From Pseudomonadaceae bacterium (GTDB taxonomy: Bacteria; Pseudomonadota; Gammaproteobacteria; Pseudomonadales; Pseudomonadaceae), in contig REBY01000078.1 of the NCBI GenBank assembly GCA_007692485.1, positions 1-34,626 of the forward strand: a DNA stretch of 34,626 bases. Direction: 5' to 3'. Numbering within the stretch: the first letter of the stretch is position 1; each line of letters starts with the position of its first letter. Below are positions 15,965 to 22,514 of this stretch, piece by piece. Made by a program: the position numbers and the translations under genes. The notes under the pieces are model-generated. The model was not told the DNA's origin. It worked only from the letters and a program-made list of their open reading frames with translations, and ran no database searches.

Positions 15965-16252
15965 TCAGCAGTCCCAGCGTTGCGCAGGCATTCCTGGCTG
16001 ACGGATGACTTCGTCCTGGGCGACACACAGACTCAGCTCGGTGGCAGTCACACCCTGGCGCCGCAAGTCGCGCTTGAGCTGATCCAGCGCCAGCCAGACC
16101 TTCGGCCGGTCACCTTGGTCACGCAATAACATTTGCTCGCCCGTGCGTAGACGCACACGAGCGAGAAAGCCACTGAGACAACTATGGCTGACAATTTCCA
16201 CGACAACATCACCATGTTGCCGGCGGGCCTTCCTTAATTGGGACAGCTGCAT
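15965..16252 (-). CDS. small DUF6482-like protein
   Basis: A 95-residue protein from the ATG at 16252, chosen for the GGAGA ribosome site six bases upstream; the frame is open further upstream but that region reads as the folE promoter. It starts MQLSQLRKARRQHGD and contains a two-layer alpha/beta pattern (VEIVSHSCLSGFLARVRL, LALDQLKRDLRRQG) that resembles the small DUF6482 proteins of Pseudomonas, of unknown function. It shares its upstream region, with the light-operator-like site at 16333, with folE. Confidence 0.65.
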   Translation of the reverse strand: MQLSQLRKARRQHGDVVVEIVSHSCLSGFLARVRLRTGEQMLLRDQGDRPKVWLALDQLKRDLRRQGVTATELSLCVAQDEVIRQPGMPAQRWDC

Positions 16253-16332
16253 GACACGTCTCCGGGGAACTCGCGCAATCGCGGACATATTCAGCACAAT
16301 AGTTTTACAATAAACACTTAATGCATAGGTCT

Positions 16333-16356
16333 TGTACATAGTATAACCTGTGTTCA
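16333..16356 (+). promoter_or_regulatory. candidate LitR/PplR light operator upstream of folE
   Basis: TGTACA (16333-16338), 12 bp, TGTTCA (16351-16356). It matches the P. putida operator T[G/A]TACA-N12-TGTA[C/T]A at 11 of 12 specified bases with the right spacer. The spacer holds TATAAC on the plus strand and TATACT on the minus strand, both -10-like, so a bound repressor would cover a promoter toward folE or toward the small minus-strand gene. The operator consensus is recalled from the published P. putida KT2440 work. Confidence 0.65.
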
Positions 16357-16502
16357 GGTCGTGACCATCACTACCTTGCCGGAGGTACCCCGGTAGCTGA
16401 TGGCCATGGCCTGAACCTCTTATTCCACATGCTTGCGTGCCGTTCCATTTGCAAAGCGTGCTAGCATTAGCGCCCTCAATCGATACCCATGACGAGATCA
16501 GC

Positions 16503-17057
16503 ATGAGCCTGGACAAATTGACTGACAACTACCACCAGATATTGTGCAACCTGGGAGAAGACCCAGAGCGCGGTGGACTCAAAGATACGCCCAAGCGCGC
16601 AGCCAAGGCCATGCAGTTTCTCTGCCATGGCTATGAGCAAACGCTGGAAGAAATCGTCAACGGTGCTCTGTTCGACTCTGACAATGACGAGATGGTGATC
16701 GTCAAGGACATCGAGCTGTATTCGATGTGCGAGCACCATATGCTGCCGTTCATCGGCAAGGCACATGTTGCTTACCTGCCACAGGGCAAAGTGATCGGGC
16801 TGTCGAAGGTCGCCCGCATCGTTGACATGTATGCCCGGCGCTTGCAGATTCAGGAAAACCTGACATTGCAGATTGCCAATGCGTTGCAGTCGGTGACCAA
16901 TGCCAAAGGTGTCGGTGTCATCATTGAGGCCAAACACATGTGCATGATGATGCGCGGCGTCCAAAAACAGAATTCCGTGATGCGCACCTCGGTCATGCTT
17001 GGCATGTTCCGTGAGTCGGTTAATACGCGTCAGGAATTCCTGCAACTGATCAGCTGA
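16503..17057 (+). CDS. folE: GTP cyclohydrolase I
   Basis: A 184-residue enzyme from the ATG at 16503. It turns GTP into 7,8-dihydroneopterin triphosphate, the first step of tetrahydrofolate and pterin synthesis, in the cytoplasm as a decamer. The zinc ligands are visible: Cys76 and His79 in MCEHHMLPF, and Cys147 in KHMCMMMRG. The substrate loop [17 protein letters not shown] (92-108) is complete. The length matches the short Pseudomonas FolE forms (about 181 aa) rather than E. coli FolE (222 aa). folM follows after eight bases, so both are probably cotranscribed. A light-operator-like site lies about 150 bp upstream; P. putida has a light-inducible folE copy. Confidence 0.95.
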   Translation: MSLDKLTDNYHQILCNLGEDPERGGLKDTPKRAAKAMQFLCHGYEQTLEEIVNGALFDSDNDEMVIVKDIELYSMCEHHMLPFIGKAHVAYLPQGKVIGLSKVARIVDMYARRLQIQENLTLQIANALQSVTNAKGVGVIIEAKHMCMMMRGVQKQNSVMRTSVMLGMFRESVNTRQEFLQLIS

Positions 17058-17065
17058 TCCAGCCC

Positions 17066-17743
17066 ATGAAAGAGTCGATTCTACTCACCGGCTGTAACAA
17101 GCGCGTGGGCCATGACCTGGCATTGCATCTGCAGCAGTCTGGCTACCAGATAGTTGGCGTATCGCGCAATCCGCCCCGCGAGCCCATTGCCGGCGTAGAT
17201 TATCGTAGCGCCGACCTCACCCAGAGCACAGATGTTGACGCCTTGATCCGTTACATCAAGCAGGAGCACCCGAATCTGCGCGCGATCATTCACAACGCCT
17301 CGCTCTGGTTGGATGATACCGCGGCCAATATCGATGCCATGCTGGCCTTGCACGTCGCAACGCCGATCAAGATCAACCTGGGCCTGAGTGACCTGATTAC
17401 CCGTGCCGCACGTTTCGACATCATCAATATCTGTGACGATACGGCGACCCGGGGCAGCAAAAACCATGTCGCTTATGCCGCAGCCAAAACTGCGCTGCTC
17501 AATACCACCTTATCCTTTGCCAAGCTCTTCCCGCAGACGGTTCGCGTCAATGCGATATCTCCCGGCCTGCTCTATCTGAAAGAAGGCAGCGATGCGGCCT
17601 ACCAGGCAAAAACGGTGAAAAAGTCGAAAATCCAGCATGAACCAAAGGCTGAACCCATCATTACTAGCGTGGACTACATTCTGCAGGCGGACTTCATGAC
17701 GGGCTCCAATCTTGTTGTCAACGGCGGCCGTCACGTTAATTGA
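17066..17743 (+). CDS. folM: dihydromonapterin reductase (SDR family)
   Basis: A 225-residue short-chain dehydrogenase. Residues 7-15 read LTGCNKRVG, the FolM/pteridine-reductase form of the NADPH loop; then NASLW in place of the usual NNAG, and the catalytic YAAAK (about 137-141) followed by VNAISPGL. FolM reduces dihydromonapterin (and dihydrofolate weakly) to the tetrahydro form with NADPH. It starts eight bases after folE, supporting a pterin role rather than a generic SDR one. The product is a cofactor for phenylalanine hydroxylase in Pseudomonas, and may serve other pterin proteins; the link to light is inference. Confidence 0.9.
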   Translation: MKESILLTGCNKRVGHDLALHLQQSGYQIVGVSRNPPREPIAGVDYRSADLTQSTDVDALIRYIKQEHPNLRAIIHNASLWLDDTAANIDAMLALHVATPIKINLGLSDLITRAARFDIINICDDTATRGSKNHVAYAAAKTALLNTTLSFAKLFPQTVRVNAISPGLLYLKEGSDAAYQAKTVKKSKIQHEPKAEPIITSVDYILQADFMTGSNLVVNGGRHVN

Positions 17744-17817
17744 GTGCCACGTCGGGCTGCTGTGATTAGCTGTTGTTCTGCTAATATCCGTGCAACCCTT
17801 GGCAAACGGAGTGGACC

Positions 17818-18111
17818 ATGACCGAGCAAGAACGCACCGAACTGGAAGCCGCCGCTTTTCGTACCCTGCTGGCGCACTTGAATACCCGCAAGGATGTACA
17901 GAACATCGAACTCATGACCCTGGCCGGCTTTTGCCGTAATTGTCTGGCCAAATGGTACAAGGCCGCCGCGGAAGACCTGGACATCAGCCTGAGCGCCGAT
18001 GAAGCGCGCGAAGCCATCTACGGCATGCCTTACAGCGTGTGGAAAGAAAAATATCAGAAAGAGGCAACTCCAGAACAATTGGCTGCCTTCGAGAAAGCGA
18101 AAGACTCATGA
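17818..18111 (+). CDS. DUF1244 family protein
   Basis: A 97-residue, mainly helical acidic protein with the DUF1244 signature AGFCRNCLAKWY (Cys pair at about 39 and 42) and IYGMPYSVWKEKYQ. The family is found across proteobacteria, is 90-110 residues long and has no known function; a CxxC-like pair hints at metal or redox binding. A GGAG ribosome site precedes the ATG at 17818. Its stop overlaps the start of the HopJ-like gene (ATGA), a classic coupled arrangement. Confidence 0.9.
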   Translation: MTEQERTELEAAAFRTLLAHLNTRKDVQNIELMTLAGFCRNCLAKWYKAAAEDLDISLSADEAREAIYGMPYSVWKEKYQKEATPEQLAAFEKAKDS

Positions 18112-18443
18112 CCCCAGTTACTTTTATTGCCCGCCTCGGCCAGCCCGAGCATACCTTTGCCGATACCCTGAACTTTATTGAGCAACATTACCGCTACACG
18201 CCCAGTGCTTTCGATAACGGCCCCGTGCACAACAGTGCCGAGCAGAACCAAGGCTCGTGCAAGGTGCTGGCCATGGCGTTGGATCAGGGCTTGAGCGATC
18301 AGCAGGCACTGCATTGCTTCGCTGAACACTATCAGGCCGTACTGGCTGACCCAGACGGCGATGCGCATGGCAACATTCGTGCGCTGATGCAACATGGCTT
18401 GGGCCAGGTACGTTTTACCCAATCACCCCTGACCCGGATTTGA
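18108..18443 (+). CDS. HopJ-type effector family protein
   Basis: A 111-residue protein from the ATG at 18108, which overlaps the DUF1244 stop by four bases. It has the family pattern: FADTLNFIEQHYRYTPSAF, then AEQNQGSCKVLAMAL and LHCFAEHY. The name comes from a Pseudomonas syringae HopJ protein, but these small proteins are widespread in non-pathogens and there is no secretion signal or T3SS in this window, so a housekeeping role is more likely. The next gene (RDD) starts three bases after the stop, so the three form one unit. Confidence 0.87.
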   Translation: MTPVTFIARLGQPEHTFADTLNFIEQHYRYTPSAFDNGPVHNSAEQNQGSCKVLAMALDQGLSDQQALHCFAEHYQAVLADPDGDAHGNIRALMQHGLGQVRFTQSPLTRI

Positions 18444-18446
18444 GCC

Positions 18447-18941
18447 ATGGCAGTCAAGCAACTTACACCGGTAGGTGACTTTCCGGCTACCAGTCTGACC
18501 CGTCGACTGGGCGTGCTGCTATATGACTGGATGCTCGGCATTGCACTGATCATGTGCCTGACCCTGTTTTACCAGCAAGGTATTCTTCGGCTGGTATACG
18601 GCGGCGAGCAGTTACAAGCGCTATCCGAGTCAGGCGCCCTGGATCGTGACCCGCTGCTGGCCATTATTCTGCTGCTGGGTCTGTTCGGGTACCTGGCCTG
18701 GATGTGGACGCTTAAAGGCCAGACGCTGGGCATGCAGGCCTGGCGCGTGCGTGCCCAGCAACCCGACGGCCGCTCGATCACGTGGAAGCAAGCCTTGCTG
18801 CGTTTTGCCGTGGGCTTTGCCGCCCTCGCCTGTGCCGGCCTGGGATTCTGGTGGATGCTGTTCGACAAAGAGTCGCGCACCTGGCAAGACCTTGCCTCAG
18901 GCACTCAGCTGGTCACCATGCCCAAAGAACTCTGGCGCTAA
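18447..18941 (+). CDS. RDD family membrane protein
   Basis: A 164-residue membrane protein with the RDD pattern: TSLTRRLGVLLYDWML near residue 15-30 (the Arg and Asp of the family), a second membrane helix around residues 66-92, and the cytoplasmic GQTLGMQAWRVRAQQPDG motif, then a third helix. It ends after a conserved WQDLASGTQLV segment. RDD proteins are of mostly unknown function; some are thought to act in ion transport or membrane insertion. It closes the DUF1244-HopJ-RDD run and is followed by a strong terminator. Confidence 0.9.
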   Translation: MAVKQLTPVGDFPATSLTRRLGVLLYDWMLGIALIMCLTLFYQQGILRLVYGGEQLQALSESGALDRDPLLAIILLLGLFGYLAWMWTLKGQTLGMQAWRVRAQQPDGRSITWKQALLRFAVGFAALACAGLGFWWMLFDKESRTWQDLASGTQLVTMPKELWR

Positions 18942-18958
18942 GCCCGCTGCTCGAGCAA

Positions 18959-18989
18959 ATAAACCGGCCCGAATGGCCGGTTTATCTTT
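18959..18989. terminator. terminator after the RDD gene
   Basis: An 11-bp perfect stem (18959-18969 with 18975-18985, five-base loop) starts 17 nt after the RDD stop codon and is followed by CTTTG. The AT-rich base gives A-run and T-run sides, so it may work in both directions. Confidence 0.8.
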
Positions 18990-19158
18990 GCCAGCATATT
19001 GCTACTTTTGCCCTTAGCGCTGCATGCCCGCATAATGTTTCCGTTCGGCCAATACCCTCGCGCAATGAACTTGCTCGGAAACGCAGGGTCAGTTGGCTGA
19101 ACCCCGTGCGCCGACACCGGTATCGACGACCACCGAAACCTGATTGCGACCTAATATA

Positions 19159-19797
19159 ATGACTCTATTCCGTACCACGTTTACGTCCGTTCTTTCGTTA
19201 TCTCTCAGCCTCCTTATGCTGGCCCCGGTTCAGGCCGACGAACCCGCCGACAATGCCCGCTGGGTCAGTGACAGCCTGAATACCTATGTGCGCAGCGGCC
19301 CGACTGATGGCCACCGGATAGTAGGTACCTTGCGTTCTGGCCAGCAAGTCGACGTCATTACCCAGCAGGGTAGCTACACTCAGGTACGCCCTGAGTCTGG
19401 CAGCAGTGTATGGATCCTCACCAGCGACCTGCAGGATGTACCCGGTCAGGCTGAACGTATCCCGCAACTGGAGACTGAACTCACCGAGCTGAGCGCCGAG
19501 CTCAACGGCATCAATGAAAGCTGGGAGCTGCGCGTGCAGGGCATGCAGGAAACCCTGGATTCGCGCAAACAGTTGATTGAGGAACTGGAAGCCCAACGCC
19601 AGACCCTGAACAGTGAGCTTACTGAAGCCCAATCAGATCTGCGTAGCGCTCAGGCCCGCCTGGGTGATGAAAGCCAGGAAGCACTGCTGCGCTATATGGT
19701 CTATGGCGGCGGCATTGCCGGCATGGGCCTGCTGGTGGGGTTGATCCTGCCCGCCTTTACCCGCCGCAAAAAAAGCAGCAGTGACGTCTGGGTCTGA
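19159..19797 (+). CDS. SH3-domain envelope protein (TIGR04211/YgiM type)
   Basis: A 212-residue protein from the ATG at 19159 (a TTG five codons earlier is possible). A signal peptide (residues 1-24, ending PVQA) is followed by a bacterial SH3 domain (about 30-95, with YVRSGPTDGHRIVGTLRSG and VDVIT), a coiled coil (about 100-175) and one membrane segment (about 180-202), then a basic tail RRKKSSSD. This is the layout of the TIGR04211 family, to which E. coli YgiM belongs. The SH3 domain should face the periplasm and may bind peptidoglycan peptides; function is not established. It looks monocistronic. Confidence 0.88.
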   Translation: MTLFRTTFTSVLSLSLSLLMLAPVQADEPADNARWVSDSLNTYVRSGPTDGHRIVGTLRSGQQVDVITQQGSYTQVRPESGSSVWILTSDLQDVPGQAERIPQLETELTELSAELNGINESWELRVQGMQETLDSRKQLIEELEAQRQTLNSELTEAQSDLRSAQARLGDESQEALLRYMVYGGGIAGMGLLVGLILPAFTRRKKSSSDVWV

Positions 19798-19804
19798 CTG
19801 ATCA

Positions 19805-19827
19805 TGACGCCAGCGTGGCTGGCGTCA
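19805..19827. terminator. hairpin after the SH3-domain gene
   Basis: A perfect 10-bp stem with a 3-base loop (19805-19814 with 19818-19827), eight bases after the stop codon. It is followed by CTCTAT and so has a weak T-tract. Confidence 0.65.
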
Positions 19828-19886
19828 CTCTATCGGCAAACAGCAATGCTAATATGGGCCTATCACCCATAGGTCGGAAACACTCC

Positions 19887-21257
19887 ATGCCAGGTAACAC
19901 CATCAATACCACCATCTACCCCAAGGGTAGTCTGGAAACCTTGTCGCAGCTGGAGGTACAGCAACTCAGCGAAGTCGGTTCCGGCAGTACTTACCGGCTG
20001 TTTCGCCAATGCGCTCTGGCCATCCTTAATACAGGGGTACAGATCGATAATGCCAAAACCATCCTCGAAGCCCATGCCGATTTTGATGTGCGCATCCACC
20101 AGCAGGACCGCGGTGTTTGCCTTGAACTGATTAACGCGCCGGCCGATGCTTTTGTCGATGGCGAAATGGTCGCCAGTACCCGGGAAATGCTGTTCAGCGC
20201 CCTGCGTGACATTGTCTATACCGATAGCGACGCCGGGCGTCCACGGACCATACCGGATAACTCGCAGGGTATTACCGAGTACGTCTTTCACCTGCTCCGT
20301 AATGCCCGCACCCTGCGCCCAGGCGTGGAACCCAATATGGTAGTGTGCTGGGGTGGCCATTCGATCAATCAAGCCGAATACAAGTACAGCAAGAAGGTTG
20401 GCCACGAGCTAGGCTTGCGCGGGCTGGATATATGCACCGGCTGCGGGCCGGGGGTCATGAAAGGGCCGATGAAGGGCGCAACTATCGCGCATGCCAAACA
20501 ACGCATCAACGAGGGTCGTTACCTGGGCTTGAGTGAGCCGGGCATTATCGCCGCCGAAGCGCCCAACCCGATTGTGAATGAACTGGTGATCCTGCCGGAT
20601 ATCGAGAAACGCCTGGAGGCGTTTGTGCGTGTCGGCCACGGGATCATCATTTTTCCCGGCGGCGTCGGTACAGCCGAAGAGTTTCTCTACCTGCTGGGCA
20701 TTCTCCTGCACCCGGACAACGCCAACCTGCCCTTCCCGGTTATCCTCACCGGGCCGGTTGGCGCAGCCGCCTACCTGGAGCAGCTACACGAGTTCATTGC
20801 TGCCACGCTGGGCGCTGAAGCCCAGGCCTGCTACCAGATGATTATTGACGATCCCAGTGCAGTGGCACGGGCAATGAATGAAGGCCTGCAAACAGTTAGA
20901 GAGTTCCGCCGCGAGCAGCGTGACGCCTTTCACTTCAATTGGCGGCTGAAAATCGCCAGTGAGTTCCAGCTGCCTTTCGACCCGACCCACGCCAATATGG
21001 CCGACCTGCAGATCAGCACCAGCCTGCCCAAGCATGAACTGGCAGCCAATCTGCGCCGGGCGTTTTCAGGCATTGTCACCGGTAACGTCAAGGATCGCGG
21101 CATTCGCCTGATCGAGAAGCATGGCCCCTACCAGATCCGTGGCGAGCACAGCATCATGGAGCCACTGGATGCGCTCTTGCAGGCCTTTGTCGCTCAACAG
21201 CGGATGAAGCTGCCGAGCGGCATGGCCTACGAACCCTGCTATCAGGTGGTCAGCTAG
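19887..21257 (+). CDS. ppnN: pyrimidine/purine nucleotide 5'-monophosphate nucleosidase
   Basis: A 456-residue enzyme from the ATG at 19887, against 454 aa in E. coli PpnN (YgdH), with which it aligns by eye end to end. The LOG-type Rossmann core has MVVCWGGHSIN, CTGCGPGVMKGPMKGA and the catalytic IIIFPGGVGTAEEFLYLLGI. The N-terminal DUF4478 domain and C-terminal DUF3412 domain are both present (FDPTHANMADL and AFSGIVTGNVKDRGIR). PpnN splits nucleoside monophosphates into base and ribose 5-phosphate and is activated by (p)ppGpp in E. coli. The upstream in-frame start would add residues not found in the family. It is convergent with nrdB. Confidence 0.95.
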   Translation: MPGNTINTTIYPKGSLETLSQLEVQQLSEVGSGSTYRLFRQCALAILNTGVQIDNAKTILEAHADFDVRIHQQDRGVCLELINAPADAFVDGEMVASTREMLFSALRDIVYTDSDAGRPRTIPDNSQGITEYVFHLLRNARTLRPGVEPNMVVCWGGHSINQAEYKYSKKVGHELGLRGLDICTGCGPGVMKGPMKGATIAHAKQRINEGRYLGLSEPGIIAAEAPNPIVNELVILPDIEKRLEAFVRVGHGIIIFPGGVGTAEEFLYLLGILLHPDNANLPFPVILTGPVGAAAYLEQLHEFIAATLGAEAQACYQMIIDDPSAVARAMNEGLQTVREFRREQRDAFHFNWRLKIASEFQLPFDPTHANMADLQISTSLPKHELAANLRRAFSGIVTGNVKDRGIRLIEKHGPYQIRGEHSIMEPLDALLQAFVAQQRMKLPSGMAYEPCYQVVS

Positions 21258-21281
21258 CCGGTCTCTGTGTAACGGGCCGGC

Positions 21282-22331
21282 TTACCACTCCAACTGGGCG
21301 CCGGTCTGATACTCGATGACCCGGGTTTCGAAGAAATTCTTTTCCTTGCGCATGGTCGCCTGCTCGTCGAGCCAGGGGGAGACGTTCCGGGCACCCGGGT
21401 ACGGCTCGGGCATGCCAACAGTGCGCGCGCGGCGGTTGGCCACAAAACGGAACTGTTCGCTGTGATATTCAGCGGAGTAACCAAGAATCGGATCACGCAA
21501 AATATAATTGGCATAGGTGGTTTCGGCCGCTTCGGACTCTTCCCACATCTCGCTGACGGCTTTCGGGTCGAGGGTAAAGTTTTCCTCTTCCAGAATCTGA
21601 TTGACCACTTTCAGGCCAAACGAGAAGTGCATGGCTTCGTCGCGCAGAATGTACTGTAACTGCTCGCCAGTACCCCGCATCAAGCCGCGCCGTTGCAAGG
21701 CAAAAATCGGGCTGAAACCGTTGTAGAACCAGCAGCCTTCAAACACTGCGGCGAAGAACAGGTACGACATGATGAACTCTTCGAGATCATCCCGGTTGCG
21801 CAGGTTCATGTTTGGGCGCATGGCGGCGTCCAGGCGGCGGTTGGCCAGCTGAATCTTGCCATTGATTTCCGGCACCACGCGGTAGCGGTTGTAGATTTCG
21901 CTTTGGTCGAGGTTCAGGGTCTCGATGCAGTGCTGGTAGGTCCAGGTATGCAGGGCTTCTTCATAGACCTGGCGAGCCTGGTAGATCTGCAGTTCGGGCG
22001 CGCTCATCTTTTCCATCACGGCCAGGCCAATATTGCGCATGGCAAGAATGTCCGAGGTGGTCAGGTAAGCCAGGACATTTTCGTAAACGTGCTTTTCCGC
22101 CGGGGTCAGGCGGTGATGGTAGTCGTGCACGTCCTGCGCCATATTGACGTCCAGTGGCGTCCAGTGGTTCTTGTTGGCATTCATGAAGTACTCCCAGGCC
22201 CAGGGATACTTGAAGGGTGCCAGCTGGTTGATGTCGGTATTACCGTTGATCACCCGCTTGTCATTGACATTGACGGGCGCTGGGCCGCTGGTAGTTGCTG
22301 CTTGTTTGGGTTCTTCATCCCAGTTGAGCAT
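21282..22331 (-). CDS. nrdB: ribonucleotide reductase class Ia, beta subunit
   Basis: A 349-residue diiron protein from the ATG at 22331, with GAGGA seven bases upstream. The radical site is intact: Glu125, His128 and Tyr132 in EEALHTWTYQHC correspond to E115, H118 and Y122 of E. coli NrdB. A second cluster of ligands lies in EAMHFSFGLK (about 222-231). The C-terminal tail ends TGAQLEW and should bind NrdA. The protein makes the tyrosyl radical that NrdA uses to reduce ribonucleoside diphosphates. It follows nrdA on the same strand across 183 bp that holds two inverted repeats, so it depends on transcription through these or on its own promoter there. Confidence 0.95.
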   Translation of the reverse strand: MLNWDEEPKQAATTSGPAPVNVNDKRVINGNTDINQLAPFKYPWAWEYFMNANKNHWTPLDVNMAQDVHDYHHRLTPAEKHVYENVLAYLTTSDILAMRNIGLAVMEKMSAPELQIYQARQVYEEALHTWTYQHCIETLNLDQSEIYNRYRVVPEINGKIQLANRRLDAAMRPNMNLRNRDDLEEFIMSYLFFAAVFEGCWFYNGFSPIFALQRRGLMRGTGEQLQYILRDEAMHFSFGLKVVNQILEEENFTLDPKAVSEMWEESEAAETTYANYILRDPILGYSAEYHSEQFRFVANRRARTVGMPEPYPGARNVSPWLDEQATMRKEKNFFETRVIEYQTGAQLEW

Positions 22332-22358
22332 AAATAATCCTCGAAAATTATCTGAGCT

Positions 22359-22480
22359 CACTCCCCTCTCCCCTCGTGGGAGAGGGGTTGGGGGTGAGGG
22401 GGCGGGCGGAGAAAAGCACCCAACTTTACTTGAGCACGTCCCCCCTCTCCCTAACCCTCTCCCGCCAGGGGAGAGGGAAC
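22359..22480. repeat. inverted pair of CCCTCTCCC-type palindromic repeats
   Basis: Copy A: stem 22363-22372 with 22378-22387 (10 bp, 5-base loop) followed by TTGGGGGTGAGGGGGC. Copy B: CCCCCTCTCCCTAACC leading to stem 22455-22463 with 22469-22477 (9 bp). The reverse complement of A aligns with B over about 40 bases, so the two copies are inverted and could also pair with each other. This matches a repeat type scattered between genes in many proteobacteria. It lies between nrdA and nrdB in the same transcription unit. Confidence 0.75.
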
Positions 22481-22514
22481 GTATGGAGCTTGATCCGCGT
22501 GAGCGCCTACCGTG

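Noticed and set aside
16253..16528. Upstream extension of the small DUF6482-like gene to 187 residues
   Set aside because: The extension runs through the folE promoter region and lacks a ribosome site, while the ATG at 16252 has one.
18108..18443. HopJ-like protein as evidence of a type III secretion locus
   Set aside because: No secretion genes or signal nearby; the family is common in non-pathogens.
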